Of a stretch of DNA of 64,000 bases, positions 1 to 10,450 are shown one piece after another. The translations under genes and the position numbers were made by a program. This stretch comes from Euborellia annulipes (taxonomy: Eukaryota; Arthropoda; Insecta; Dermaptera; Anisolabididae): the NCBI GenBank assembly GCA_023213315.1, contig JAKCPI010001839.1, positions 113,206 through 177,205 of the forward strand, in the 5' to 3' direction. Positions within the stretch are counted from its first letter, which is position 1; each line of letters opens with the position of its first letter. The notes under the pieces were generated by a model. It ran no database searches and was not told the DNA's origin. It saw only the letters and a list, made by a program, of their open reading frames with translations.

Positions 1-116
1 TGATGCATATTTCGGCATTTTTTTAAATGCATAATTTGAGGTTTTTTGGTATTTTTTTTTTTTTTTATAAAAAAAAAACACTTTGGCCATATACTTTTAC
101 GATAATATATATATCT

Positions 117-245
117 ATTGGGGGTCCAGGCACTCTTATTTAAGCCATTTGGTATCCAAAGGGCTTAAATAAAATCATCCGAACCCCTGACCCTTGGTTT
201 AGAAGGCTAGCACTCTAGCCACTAGACCAAGCCCGAGGGCCCGAG
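117..245 (-). mobile_element. tRNA-derived SINE, copy 1
   Basis: Read on the minus strand this begins with a tRNA-like head. A box A match (TGGTCTAGTGG) is followed about 40 bases later by a box B match (GGTTCGGAT), and then by a short body containing AAATGGCTTAAATAA. The same head and body recur at 27883-28018 and in part at 3143-3220 and 21427-21515, so it is a dispersed family of about 135 bp. The internal RNA polymerase III promoter is inferred from the boxes. It is not a functional tRNA gene because the cloverleaf is degenerate. Confidence 0.7.
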
Positions 246-404
246 ACCTGCTTATAAATTTCATTACATCTTATAATATATCGACGCAAACTATATATAC
301 TTATGTCGACACAAAAAATGTTTTATTTTAGAACTTTTCGAATTTTCGGCGAGTTATACAGCCCCCATAATAATTGTGTATATTTTACACATAAAATTAT
401 ATGG

Positions 405-660
405 TTTTCGAATGGGGGGGGGGCGCTAAAAAGGTATTGTGCCCCGGGCGCGAGTTAAGCTCACTACTCCACTGATCACAGTCATTTGTTTGTTCTTTTT
501 CTCGCTTTTCCATAATTCCCAATCCAATAAACAACAGCCATTAAAAAAAATAGTTTGCTATTATCGTTTTTTTTTTTTTTTTTTTTTTAATTTTTATCTA
601 ACCGGGGGCCCCGGTGCGGTGCACCGGCTGCACAGGCTAGCTACCACCCTGTATATCAGG
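405..660. mobile_element. Degenerate GC-rich transposon ends
   Basis: Two GC-rich patches (405-470 and 600-660) sit in AT-rich DNA. They contain a G run followed by GTGCCCCGGGCG, and GGGGGCCCCGGTGC. Similar words occur at other hAT-type ends here (5152-5220, 19554-19600), so they are probably worn ends of such elements. No paired end or target duplication was found. Confidence 0.35.
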
Positions 661-794
661 GATGTCAAAATATACAAAAACAATATAGTTATATTCTCAT
701 TAAAATGTCATTAATAATGGGCTCTTGGTACAGGGAGGCATTTTGAAGGAGTGCGAGCATTCGCCCCACCCCAAAGATTTTGAAAGAAAAAGGA

Positions 795-925
795 TATAAA
801 AATCTGGTGTGACTGGCCAACAGCATTATGCACCGTGCTGTCACACCAGATTATTTTGTGTCGAGATATATTTAGTTTCCCATAGCACCTTAGTTTCAAA
901 CTTGCATTTTAAATGTTGACTGTTA
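795..925 (-). repeat. UUCG-hairpin repeat family, inverted partial copy
   Basis: This carries, in the opposite orientation, the same words as 1262-1435: TGTGTCGAGATATATTTAG, a run toward CACCTTAGTTTCAAACTTGC, and a shortened hairpin. With the copy at 1085-1435 it forms an inverted pair. Confidence 0.6.
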
Positions 926-1084
926 GAAATAAATATTATTATTTAATTGCCCATTTATTTTTATTTTATTTCTGTCTTTAATTGTTTCGGAGAAAACATA
1001 TCTCTCTCTCTCTCTATCTCTCTCTCTTACACAAAATTATCTTCTCTCTTTCTACCTATCTTCACTTTCCACCTTATCCTCGCA

Positions 1085-1435
1085 TTGGACCAATGTTAAT
1101 TTCCTATAGGGATTTGTATGTTAATTTCGATTCAAAATGGAACTTTTTACGCATTTAAAATTTTTTTTTCCAATCCTCATGAAATTTTGTATTTTATTAG
1201 GATTCTATATTGTGTATAAAATGTCCAAATATGAGATTAAAATTTTGAAAAATAACCATAGTTTATTTCAAGCAGTCAACATTTAAAATGCAAGTTTGAA
1301 ACTAAGGTGCTATGGGAAACTAAATATATCTCGACACAAAAAATCTGGTGTGACCAGCACGGTGCACAACTTTCTCTTAACCGAAGGGTAAGAGAAAGTT
1401 GTGTGCTGTGCGCCAGTCACACCAGATTTTTTTAT
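1085..1435 (+). repeat. UUCG-hairpin repeat family, long copy
   Basis: This shares more than 300 bp with 43260-43935, including CATGTTAATTTCG-like, CTCATGAAATTTTGT and AACCATAGTTTATTTC words. It ends in a hairpin of about 95 bp (1338-1433) whose arms start AATCTGGTGTGAC and whose tip is an UUCG-type loop. A CT-rich microsatellite lies just before it (about 1001-1027). No ORF is present. It behaves as a non-autonomous repeat of unknown class. Confidence 0.65.
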
Positions 1436-2603
1436 TTCTAAACTCTAATTTGTAATTTTTTTTCTTGAATTTTTTTCGAACCTTCTTTTTTTATTTATTA
1501 CACCCTCTTCCGTTGATTATTATTATTATTTATTTCCTTCTAGAAAACTAATCTCACTATCTCAACTTCATTTTCCTTATTTTTTTTTAAATCTTTATAA
1601 GGATATTCAAATATCTAATAGGTGTTCTTTTTTCCTATTTCTTTCTCTTCTTTCTAGGTTGATACTTGATGGTAAATTATTTATTAAATAAAATAAATAA
1701 TTTTTCAATTATCATGGTTAATATAGAGTAAAAAAATCCCTTAATTTAACTTACAAAAACAAAAAAAAATACTAATGATCTAAGGAACCATGTTTAGATA
1801 TATATTTTAATACTTTTTTTTTTTTTAATTTGCATGTTTGAAAACAAAATTGCCACTTCAGCTCGAACAAATAAAGAATTTGTATTTGTTTGCCAGTAGC
1901 GCAATTGTTTTTTTAGAAACAATCAGTTTGAAATAAATAATTATATATATCTAAGATTCATTAAGATGTTGATTTGATTAAAAAAAAAAAAAATAGAAAA
2001 AAGCCTGGATATAAAACTCATTCTCAAGACTTCGTGGTTTGTATTGGGTAATCTATGAGTTTTTAGCAGGTAATTTCTTGTTAACATTGCCCGACAAACT
2101 TTTTTTTTTTTATTTATTTATTTTTTTTAATTTAAAAAAAATCGATATATTCACGTGATATGGTGATATATATATATCACCATATCACTCATGCATGTAT
2201 TTTGAAATTTTCTTACCATATTTATTGCATGAGACTTGAATTACTCATAAAGGATGATAAAATTAATCATATCTAAAGCTTGAATAATTTTTTTTTTCTT
2301 TATAATGAGTAGAAAGTCCTTCCCATAAGTTTCTTTCTATTTTGGTATAATTTATTTATTTGAACTAAAGACAATTTTATTATATTATTTGAAAAATACA
2401 ATTCAGGATTTTTTTTTTTAATTTGAAGAAAACCGAAACATTTCAGTAAATCTATTACTTTTATTGATCTTAAATTTTTTTATTTTTTTGTAATAAAAAA
2501 TAATAATATAATTTAGCCACTTATGTATTCTATTGATAATCCATTATTAATTTTTTCTCTAGTGATATTAATAATAATAATAATACTATTATCCTCATTT
2601 ACA
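1436..2603. other. AT-rich intergenic DNA
   Basis: I see no ORF, RNA gene or recognisable element here apart from many A/T homopolymers and the 32-bp palindrome at 2156-2187. Confidence 0.6.
2156..2187. repeat. Perfect 32-bp palindrome
   Basis: TGATATGGTGATATAT is followed directly by its exact reverse complement with no spacer. The core is an (AT)n run, so it may be a simple-repeat product. Confidence 0.8.
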
Positions 2604-3142
2604 CGAGCGGTCCCAGGGGGGGGGGGCAGAGGGCCCCCCCCCCCCTGGACAGACAAAAATTCAAAAGTTTTATTTAATATTTTAAAACTAAACAAAAAAA
2701 TTAAAAATTTTACATGTCTCAGGATAGCTAAAAACGCAAATTTCAATGCCTAATTTTCAAAAAATTTTCCATACCCCTAGATCCCCTGAAGTCGTCTGTA
2801 TGGATCTGGCCTCAATAAATCATGATAATCTAACCCTAGGTATGAGATGAATATTATTCATGATATTTCAGTATATTTGGTCATTTTTTTTTTACAAGTA
2901 ATAATTTTGACTTTGTCATGTTTTCTTGTAAGCCAACGATATATATACTTTTTTTAGCTCAAATATTTCTCTACACTGTATAGGGGCAGTGGCGTAACGT
3001 ACATCACCCAAACGCAACGATGCGGGGGGCCCGCGGGTCGGATCGGGCGGACATTATTATTCATTTTGATTTTTTGTGATATAAGTAGTAGTAAGTTGGG
3101 TCTAAATAAATATACATTTCCTTCTAATTAACTACTATTAGG
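2604..3142. mobile_element. Nested hAT-like MITE composite, left part
   Basis: This starts with AGCGGTCCCAGG plus a G run. It matches, in reverse complement, 21771-22114 (shared words include TCATGATATTTCAGTATATT and CTACACTGTATAGGGG). At 2987 it is interrupted by an element starting CAGTGGCGTAACGTAC. This is the same junction as the complete element at 21288-21762, so the insertion is older than the duplication of this segment. Confidence 0.7.
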
Positions 3143-3220
3143 GTTAGCGTGCTAGCCTTGTATTCCAAGGGTCGCGGGCTCGGATCCCAGACAGTTCGAT
3201 GATTTTTTTAAGCCATTTGG
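3143..3220 (+). mobile_element. tRNA-derived SINE fragment
   Basis: Partial copy of the SINE family seen at 117-245. It has GCGTGCTAGCC, a box B-like GGCTCGGATCCC and the body word AAGCCATTTGGAT. It sits in the same host sequence as the inverted copy at 21427-21515. Confidence 0.6.
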
Positions 3221-3230
3221 ATATCAAATC

Positions 3231-3372
3231 TTCAAAATTGTACCCTTTTGTTTTCGGACTAGCATATTATAAAATTTGCAAACCAATACAGTTCTTTATT
3301 AATGTTAATTTGAATCCGCAACTAAATAAATATCACCCCTATTACCCACTACTCTTCTGGTATGCGCCACTG
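3231..3372. mobile_element. MITE fragment with CAGTGGCGCA end
   Basis: Reverse complement of 20978-21120 and related to 19825-19975. The end reads CAGTGGCGCATACCAG on the minus strand. It has no coding capacity. Confidence 0.6.
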
Positions 3373-3383
3373 CCTTTTCACTA

Positions 3384-4086
3384 GGGTGGCGCAAAAAAAC
3401 CGACTAATTTTTTTTTTTCGATTCTCGTATGAAAGGAAAATAGGTTTTATCATGTTTTAAAAGACTTCTTCAAAGATGAGCTCAAAATTTCTCAATCCTC
3501 TTCCAGCACCACATCTCGAAGGCGTTTATTCGGTCATAGTTGTTTTTCTTTAGGGTCCATGTTTTGGAGGCATAAAGTGCGACAGGAAAGACGAGAGACC
3601 TGACAATGCTGGCTTTTGTGTTGGTTGTGATGTTTTTGTCCTGCCATATCTTGGTTATTCTAACCATTGCCAGTCTCCCCAGCTGCAACCGCCGATTGAT
3701 GTCTTCATCAGAACCCCCGCTGTTTGTGATCATGGATCCCAAGTATACGAAGTGGTCGACTAATCATCAGTTTGGTCTTTTTCTTGTTGAGGACCAGTCC
3801 GTACTCCTTGCTCACTCTTGAGAGACGTTCCAGAAGTTGGACTATTTCTTCTTCTGATGAGGCTAGTAGGGTTGTGTCATCTGCATAGCGCAAATTAGAT
3901 ACTTTTAGACCACCGATCGAGTACCCGCCATTCCAATCCTCCATCACTCCTCTCATCACATGTTCGCCGTAAATGTTGAATAAGATAGGAGAGAGGAAGC
4001 ATCCTTGTCGAACTCCTCCTTACAATTGTTAGACTAATACGAGATCGAAAAAAAAAAAAAATTATAGTCGGTATTTTGCGCCACCC
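3384..4086. mobile_element. TA-flanked MITE (Tc1/mariner-like), carrying a LINE fragment
   Basis: The terminal inverted repeats read GGGTGGCGCAAAAAAACCGA on the left and, reversed, GGGTGGCGCAAAATACCGAC on the right. TA lies on both sides (3382-3383 and 4087-4088). A shorter copy lies at 20642-20966, also between TA dinucleotides. This copy is enlarged by an insertion of reverse-transcriptase sequence at about 3487-4019. Confidence 0.75.
3482..4019 (-). pseudogene. LINE reverse transcriptase fragment
   Basis: On the minus strand the translation runs from a 'QGC-SPILFN' block through the catalytic box YADDTTLLAS, then a 'KKTK' block, to a C-terminal stretch containing KASIVRSLVFPVALY and a motif close to AFEMWCWKR. 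The last motif is typical of endonuclease/reverse transcriptases of non-LTR elements (RTE-like or a related clade). A frameshift near 3740-3770 splits it into two reading frames. Endonuclease and upstream RT motifs are missing. It lies inside a MITE and is a dead fragment. Confidence 0.75.
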
Positions 4087-4097
4087 TATTCTTCACC

Positions 4098-4400
4098 TGG
4101 CGACGTGGCTTATCGGATAAGCTGGGGCTTAGTAATACGAGGTAAAATTGTACTCGAGTTCGAACCCGGCTTGCCGCAAAAATTCAACCAAGTCGGGCGT
4201 CTCTACTGGGGCAATGGGAATATAATCCCCTCCAGTTCCAGGCATCTAGGGCCTGAGGGATGGGCATGAAACATTCCTAGAAAGATCCTTTCCAGGGGCC
4301 TTGAACCCGGAAAGTGATACGGGGAGCACAATAGATCTATAAAAGTCGCAGTGCAGAGAAGCCCCAGAACATCAAATCATCATCAATCTACATCTTCTTC
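4098..4400 (+). mobile_element. Second tRNA-headed SINE
   Basis: The head carries a box A-like GTGGCTTATCGGATAAGC and a clear box B (GAGTTCGAACCC). A GC-richer body of about 230 bp follows, with no ORF. The sequence differs from the family at 117-245, so it is a separate SINE family. It lies between the TA-flanked MITE and a hAT-like end. Confidence 0.6.
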
Positions 4401-4404
4401 ACCT

Positions 4405-4553
4405 TCCTTACATCATAAATTTTGGCCCATTGACTACCAATCCAGGTGAAATAAATATATAAAATAGGTCTAAATGGCCTTCGCTGCAGAAAAAGAGCTT
4501 AAGTGAAAAAAAAAAATTGCCCCCCCCTTGGCAAAATCCTGGGACCGCCACTG
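4405..4553 (-). mobile_element. hAT-like MITE with CAGTGGCGGTCCCAGG end
   Basis: On the minus strand the end reads CAGTGGCGGTCCCAGGATTT followed by a G run. The copy at 20478-20640 is in the opposite orientation and shares GCAGCGAAGGC and GGATTGGTAG-type words. It has no ORF. Confidence 0.6.
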
Positions 4554-5151
4554 CTCATTCACATAAAATTTAAAAGGTTTCAATGAAATTCTTATCACTA
4601 GTAATCTAAAAAACGTCCTCAATATTATTAATAACGATACGATCGGATGTGTGGTTTGCCTGATATCACTTCATCAATCTTTCCTTATCTTTTCTAAAAT
4701 TTCAAAGTTATAAATTCCGTAAAAATAAAATGTTTCTTTCTTTTGAGATTAATTTAAAAAAAAATATATTAATATTTCTGTATATATTTTACTAAAAATA
4801 ATTTTAACTTATCTAATTATTGTATTTATCATTTTTTTATATCTTAATACATACATTTGCCAAACAAAAGAAACTCAGGCAGTTACAAATTTCAACATTT
4901 TTTTTTAATAAGTTACTGCTCTTGTTTTTTATTTTTATAAAATCTTATGCCTCTTCTGCATCATGTTGCTTATAATTATTTATTTATTTTGATATGATGT
5001 ACTAATAGCATGGCCTATTTATTTTTAAAAATAATTGATTTTTTTTTAAATTAAAACAATCATTCACAAGATTATGAAGATGAATTTTGAAGTTTAGGCT
5101 TTCACAGTTGTTATCATTAAATCATATAAATAAATAAATAAATAAATTAGC
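4554..5151. other. AT-rich intergenic DNA
   Basis: Nothing recognisable apart from A/T runs and a short (AATA)n stretch near 5128-5147. Confidence 0.5.
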
Positions 5152-5220
5152 AGGGCCGGATCTAGGGGGGGGGGGCAGTGGGTGCGTGTGCCCCGGGCGG
5201 CAGATATCAGGGGGCGGCAA
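5152..5220 (+). mobile_element. hAT-like element end
   Basis: CAGGGCCGGATCTAGG is followed by a G run and GTGCCCCGGGCGGCA. This is a typical hAT-style start, but the partner end was not found. Confidence 0.4.
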
Positions 5221-5280
5221 TTAAAGAAAGATTTAATAAAATTCTTCAGGTACAATTCAGCTAAGATTACAAAGGTTTGT

Positions 5281-5468
5281 TACATCTGTGACAATCTCAA
5301 TTGAACTGGTTGAGAAAACAAGATGTCTGCCGCTTCTCGACCTGCACGCCATCTACACATGAGCTCATTTTACATCTGTGACAATCTCAATTGAACTGGT
5401 TGGCGTGCAGGTCGAGAAGCGGCAGCCATATTGTTTTCTCAACCAGTTCAATTGAGATTGTCACAGAC
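5281..5468. repeat. Slipped hairpin: inverted plus direct repeats
   Basis: The words ATCTGTGACAATCTCAATTG and GAACTGGTTG occur at about 5284 and again at about 5372. Their reverse complement occurs once at 5437-5468. GCCGCTTCTCGACCTGCACG (5331-5350) pairs with its complement at 5402-5423. One 3' arm can therefore pair with either of two 5' arms. Confidence 0.75.
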
Positions 5469-6131
5469 AAGGCTATTAAAAATAAGGTTTTTCGCTCAGC
5501 TTCTCGGTCTCCGTTTGGTTAATGAAATTTCGTCACTTGGGAACAAGAAAGTGCGCCAGATTTAAATTTTTAGCATATATAATGAAGAAAAATAATAATA
5601 AACATCATTATATTTTAATTTAAACTGACCATTTCATTATTTTTTAAGTTGAATCCTCATAAGAAAACTAATTTTCATATTTTTATTTGGGTTCTTACGG
5701 TGACCTTCTGCTTTTTTCATTTTCTAGAGGACATTCAGCGAAAGCGGATGAAGATCTTCGATCTCGAATATATTTCAATAATTTCTGGTTGTATTTCGGG
5801 AAACTCTTTTATTAAATGACTATAAAAATTTTTTATCAAATTTCCTTTTATTGATAAATTATCAGGTCCGTGTACTTAGTTACATATTTTTTCAAATAAT
5901 TCAATTTTTTAACCCATTCTTCTTACGGTCCCAGTAATCCATTGGGAGAAATCGCTCCAATCCATCCCAGCGATGCACTGGAGGATTGTTCCAATAAAAC
6001 TCCTGTTGGAGTTTCTAAAGTAGAATTCCATTGTTTACAGCGGAAAGCTATACTATGTATCCCGCAAGATATTTGAGGCCTTCTGTGCAGTCAGAAATCT
6101 GACGGTTATTTTCAGATGGTAATAATATATC
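5469..6131. other. Non-coding, part of a weak inverted repeat
   Basis: No genes are seen. A block near 5787-5830 (GTTGTATTTCGGGAAACTC) is inverted at about 6478-6525, so this region and the hAT at 6140-6309 lie between the arms of a decayed palindrome. Confidence 0.5.
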
Positions 6132-6139
6132 CTCTATAT

Positions 6140-6309
6140 CAGTGGTACCCAACCTTTTTTGATGTGCGGCTCACTTTTCCATAAAAAAAAAAACGCTGAG
6201 GCCCAATGTATATATATAATTTTATCTAACTACATATAATTTTTATCTTTTCTTAGACGTCCGAAGCCCACTTCCAACCAGCCCGCAGCCCACGGGTTCG
6301 GAACCGCTC
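6140..6309 (+). mobile_element. Short hAT MITE with 8-bp TSD
   Basis: 170 bp, starting CAGTGGTACCCAACC and ending with the near-complement GGTTCGGAACCGCTC. It is flanked by identical CTCTATAT duplications (6132-6139 and 6310-6317). The TIR type and 8-bp TSD place it with hAT elements. It has no transposase. Confidence 0.85.
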
Positions 6310-6539
6310 CTCTATATCCATTCTTCTTTATGAATTAACAATTCTTCTGGAATTTCAAGAAAATACAAACAATGTATTTGTTAAAAAGTCTCCATCGTCA
6401 TGATTTGATACTTAGGATGCTTGGGAAAGATTCATTAGAATTTTTTCCAAAGAGAATTAGTCTAAGCCTGTTCTTAAATTTTTATAATCATTTAATAAAA
6501 GAGTTTCCCGAAATACAACCAAAAATTATCATACTTATA

Positions 6540-6660
6540 TAATTATAAAGCGCTTAAACCGGTGTAAGATGTGTGAACCTACCAATCAGGCCTCAGGGAT
6601 AGCGCTGATTGGCGAAATTCAGAGAGGGCGGAGTCGGAGAGGCAAATTCAATATTTTTTT
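6540..6660 (+). repeat. Dispersed repeat, copy 1
   Basis: Shares AACCAATCAGGCCTCAGGG-like sequence and ATAGCGCTGATTGGCGAAAT with 8290-8410. The word GCCTCAGGGATAGCGCTGAT is identical in both. It is non-coding. Confidence 0.7.
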
Positions 6661-7119
6661 AAAATAATTTATTTTAATTATTTACAGCCTTCATTTTAAT
6701 AAATTATAGTTTAAAAATGCTAAAAAGAGGCAAATTTCAAACTTTAAAAACTAAAAAGAGGCAAATTTAAACATTTGTGCCCTAGGCGTCATTTAAGAAG
6801 AGATTTTTCGAAATTCCAATTTTAAGGGCCCCAAATGGTTATTTATGGGTAAAATTTTGACTTTACATTAAATTCTAAACCAAAAAAGATATCAATTTGC
6901 TTTCTTCGCTAAATCCTTCCTTAGATGAAAATCAAAAATCGTTGTTTCAGGGATTTTTTTTAATTCGGCCCCTAAGTACCCCAAATCGCCAATTTAGAGT
7001 AAAAATTTTGATTTTACATTAATTTATAAACCAGAAGAGATATCAATTTGGTTTCTTCACTAAATCCTTCCTTAGATAAAAATCTTAAATCGTTGTTTGA
7101 GAGTTTTTTGAAATTCGGC

Positions 7120-7270
7120 AGCCCCCCCCCCCCCCCGAAATTTTTAATTCTTCTATTTCTTCAAATATTAACATGCTTTTTTCTATTTAAAATTCTTGAA
7201 TGAATATCTATCAAGGTGTTTAAAAGTTTAAAGATTTTTTGTGTAATTGCCCCCCGAAATTTTTAATTCT
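7120..7270 (+). repeat. Isolated unit of the poly-C tandem repeat
   Basis: One full unit of the array at 8505-9660 plus the start of another. It has a C run, GAAATTTTTAATTCTTC, CTTGAATGAATATCTATCAA and GTGTAATTGCC. It is separated from the array by about 1.2 kb of palindromic sequence. Confidence 0.75.
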
Positions 7271-7274
7271 TTTA

Positions 7275-7755
7275 CATTACATTATTCTCAGACATGGTTT
7301 AGTATACTACCTATTCGTCAATCACGAGACACTTTTAAGTAGCTATTTTTTTCCGAGATATTTGTTTACAATTTTTGCTATATCTTTTTAATGGTAAAAG
7401 ATATCTTGGATATCCAAAGGTTTTCACATTCTAGATTAAGTTTTGTAAAAAATGAATACCATTTCATTTAATTCAAACATTGTTTAGGGTATTTAAAACC
7501 ACTTTTAAAATGTACTCATCTTCAAATCATCGCAAAAAAATTATGTTCAACTCATTCCCTCAAAGACCCCTCCACGGGCCGATTTTTTTTGGCCCGTACC
7601 CATATTTTTTTTGACTTAGCGCCGGGTATTTTTTACCATTCTTCAGACCCGCCTGGAAATTTTTTAAACCCTCCCGTACCATCCGGAAATTTAGTGAATG
7701 AATAAATCAATGTCGAATGTCTAGCAATTTTCAAATAAAATAATATTATTTAAAA
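7275..7755. repeat. Long inverted repeat, left arm
   Basis: About 480 bp, nearly identical to the reverse complement of 9967-10450. Both arms contain GGTTTAGTATACTACCTATT and the GC-rich CCCGTACC/GGTACGGG segment. The arms surround an inner palindrome (7757-7865 with 8183-8289) and the tandem array. A related piece occurs in the hAT at 36054-37055 (about 36600-36740). No coding sequence is seen. Confidence 0.85.
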
Positions 7756-7756
7756 T

Positions 7757-8289
7757 AATCCTGAAATCATTATACATTGTATAAAATGAAACAAATTTTC
7801 TTTTATTTAATAAAAAGTTTTAAATAAGACATCAAATAAAAAAATTATATAAAAATATTTAATTTATTTACATATTTAAATTTATAATAAAAAATAAACT
7901 TTTTCAGATGTCGGAAAAAGAAATATTTTAAAATTGTTGATTTCATTTGCATTCTGGCCGCCAGAATCAGTTTATTAAAGAACTTGCTACCCGCCCGTAA
8001 TTTTTTCATGGCCTTCAAAACCCACAGGCCGGGCAGGGCGAATACTCAAATTTTAAACTTGATTCAGTATATTTTCATTTGGGCAAAAACCATATGGGAT
8101 TTAAAATTAAGGAAAAAAACTACTGATTATGTCCTGAGACGCCGCCCGCCAGGGCCAAGTTGAGATGGGCGCGGCGAAGTTAAATATTTTTAAATAATTT
8201 TTTTATTTGATGTCTTATTTAAAACTTTTTATTAAATAAAAGAAAATTTGTTTCATTTTATACAATGTATAATGATTTCAGGATTATCA
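7757..8289. repeat. Inner palindrome with a GC-rich centre
   Basis: 7757-7865 is the reverse complement of 8183-8289 (shared word CATTATACATTGTATAAAAT). The centre (about 7930-8170) is repeated in direct orientation at 9695-9957, including AGGCCGGGCAGGGCGAATAC and CGCCGCCCGCCAGGGCCAAG. Confidence 0.8.
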
Positions 8290-8410
8290 TACTTATATAT
8301 AATTGCCTTAAAACCGTGTCCGATGTGTGAAAGAACCAATCAGGCCTCAGGGATAGCGCTGATTGGCGAAATACAGAGAGGGCGGAGCCGGAGAGGCAAA
8401 TTCAAATTTT
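8290..8410 (+). repeat. Dispersed repeat, copy 2
   Basis: Second copy of the 6540-6660 repeat, placed between the inner palindrome and the tandem array. Confidence 0.7.
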
Positions 8411-8504
8411 TTTTTAACCAGGAGACATATCAATTTGGTTTCTTCCCTAAAGCCTTCCCCTGATAAGAATCTAAATTCGTTGTTTCAGAGTTTTTTTTAA
8501 ATTC

Positions 8505-9660
8505 GGCAGCCCCCCCCCCCCCCAAATTTTTTAATTCTTCTATAACATGCTTTTTTGGATTTAAAATTCTTGAATGAATATCTATCAAGGGGTTTAAAAG
8601 TTTAAAGATTTTTTGTATAATTGCCCCCCCCCCGAAATTTTTAATTCTTCTATTTCTTCAAATAAAAACATGCTTTTTTGGATTTAAAATTCTTGAATGA
8701 ATATCTATCAAGGGATTTAAAAGTTTAAAGATTTTTTGTATAATTGCCCCCCCCCCCCCCCCGAAATTTTTAATTCTTCTATTTTTTCAAATATTAACAT
8801 GCTTTTTTGGATTTAAAATTCTTGAATGAATATCTATCAAGGGATTTAAAAGTTTAAATTTTTTTTGTGTAATTGCCCCCCCCCCCCGAAATTTTTAATT
8901 CTTCTATTTCTTCAAATAAAAACATGCTTTTTTGGATTTAAAATTCTTGAATGAATATCTATCAAGGGATTTAAAAGTTTAAATTTTTTTTGTGTAATTG
9001 CCCCCCCCCCCCCCGAAATTTTTAATTCTTCTATTTCTTCAAATAAAAACATGCTTTTTTGGATTTAAAATTCTTGAATGAATATCTATCAAGGGATTTA
9101 AAAGTTTAAATTCTTTTTGTGTAATTGCCCCCCCCCCCCCCGAAATTTTTAATTCTTCTATTTCTTCAAATATTAACATGCTTTTTTGGATTTAAAATTC
9201 TTGAATGAATATCTATCAAGGGGTTTAAAAGTTGAAAGATATTTTGTGTAATTGCCCCCCACCCCCCGAAATTTTTAATTCTTCTATTTCTTCAAATAAA
9301 AACATGCTTTTTTGGATTTAAAATTCTTGAATGAATATCTATCAAGGGATTTAAAAGTTTAAATTCTTTTTGTGTAATTGCCCCCCCCCCCTCACCGAAA
9401 TTATTAATTCTTCTATTTCTTCAAATAAAAACATGCTTTTTTGGATTTAAAATTCTTAAATGAATATCTATCAAGGGGTTTAAAAGTTGAAAGATTTTTT
9501 GTGTAATTGCCCCCACCCCCCGAAATTTTTAATTGTTCTGTTTCTTCAAATCTTAACATGCTTTTTTTGATTTTAAATTCTTCAATGAATATCTATCAAG
9601 GGGTTTGAAAGTTTAAAGATTTATTGTGCAATTGCCCCACCCCCGAAATTTTTATTTTAA
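8505..9660 (+). repeat. About 125-bp tandem array with poly-C tracts
   Basis: Roughly nine head-to-tail units. Each has a C run of variable length (about 5 to 17), GAAATTTTTAATTCTTC, ACATGCTTTTTTGGATTT, TTGAATGAATATCTATCAAG, a TTTAAAAGTTTAAA-type word and GTGTAATTG. Units differ mainly in C-run length, small substitutions and an AAATAAAAAC/AAATATTAAC variant. The first unit is shortened. This is a minisatellite, with no ORF and no spacer structure. Confidence 0.9.
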
Positions 9661-9694
9661 AATTCTTGATTTTTTTTAATAGGTCCCTGTCCGC

Positions 9695-9957
9695 CTGATT
9701 TCATTTGCATGCCCGTTGGCTCGAATCAGTTTATTAAAGGGAAATTTAGGCTTGCTTCTTGCCCGTAATTTTCTCATGGCCTTCAAAACCCAGAGGCCGG
9801 GCAGGGCGAATACTCAAATTTTAAACTTGATTCATTGTATTTTCATTTAGGCAAAAATAATATGGGCTTTAAAATTAAGAGAAAAACTACTGATCACGTA
9901 TCGAGACGCCGCCCGCCAGGGCCAAGTTGAGATGGGCGCGGCGAAGCCGCGCCTTTC
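9695..9957 (+). repeat. Direct copy of the palindrome centre
   Basis: Same orientation as 7930-8170. It ends with GGCGCGGCGAAGCCGCGCC, a GC-rich hairpin that is truncated in the first copy. Confidence 0.75.
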
Positions 9958-9966
9958 TCAACTTGT

Positions 9967-10450
9967 TTTAAATAATATTATTTTATTTGAAAATTGTTAG
10001 ACATTCGACATTGATTTATTCATTCACTAAATTTCCGGATGGTACGGGAGGGTTTGAAAAATTTCCAGGCGGGTCTGAAGAATGGTAAAAAATACTCGGC
10101 GCCAAGTCAAAAAAAAATATGGGTACGGGCCAAAAAAAATCGACCCGTGGAGGGGTCTTTGAGGGAATGAGTTGAACATAATTTTTTTGCAATGATTTGA
10201 AGATGAGTACATTTTAAAAGTGGTTTTAAATACCCTAAACAATGTTTGAATTAAATGAAATGGTATTCATTTTTTACAAAACTTAATCTAGAATGTGAAA
10301 ACCTTTGGATATCCAAGATATCTTTTACCATTAAAAAGATATAACTAAAATTGTAAACAAATATCTCGGGAAAAAAATAGCTACTTAAAAGTGTGTCTTG
10401 TGATTGACGAATAGGTAGTATACTAAACCATGTCTGAGAATAATGTAATG
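9967..10450. repeat. Long inverted repeat, right arm
   Basis: Partner of 7275-7755 in the opposite orientation. Only scattered substitutions and one- or two-base indels separate the arms. Confidence 0.85.

Noticed and set aside
4098..4180. Functional tRNA genes at the SINE heads
   Set aside because: A and B boxes are recognisable, but acceptor and anticodon arms do not pair well and the sequences run into SINE bodies.
8505..9660. Tandem array considered as a CRISPR array
   Set aside because: The units are contiguous 125-bp repeats with no unique spacers, in a eukaryotic context.
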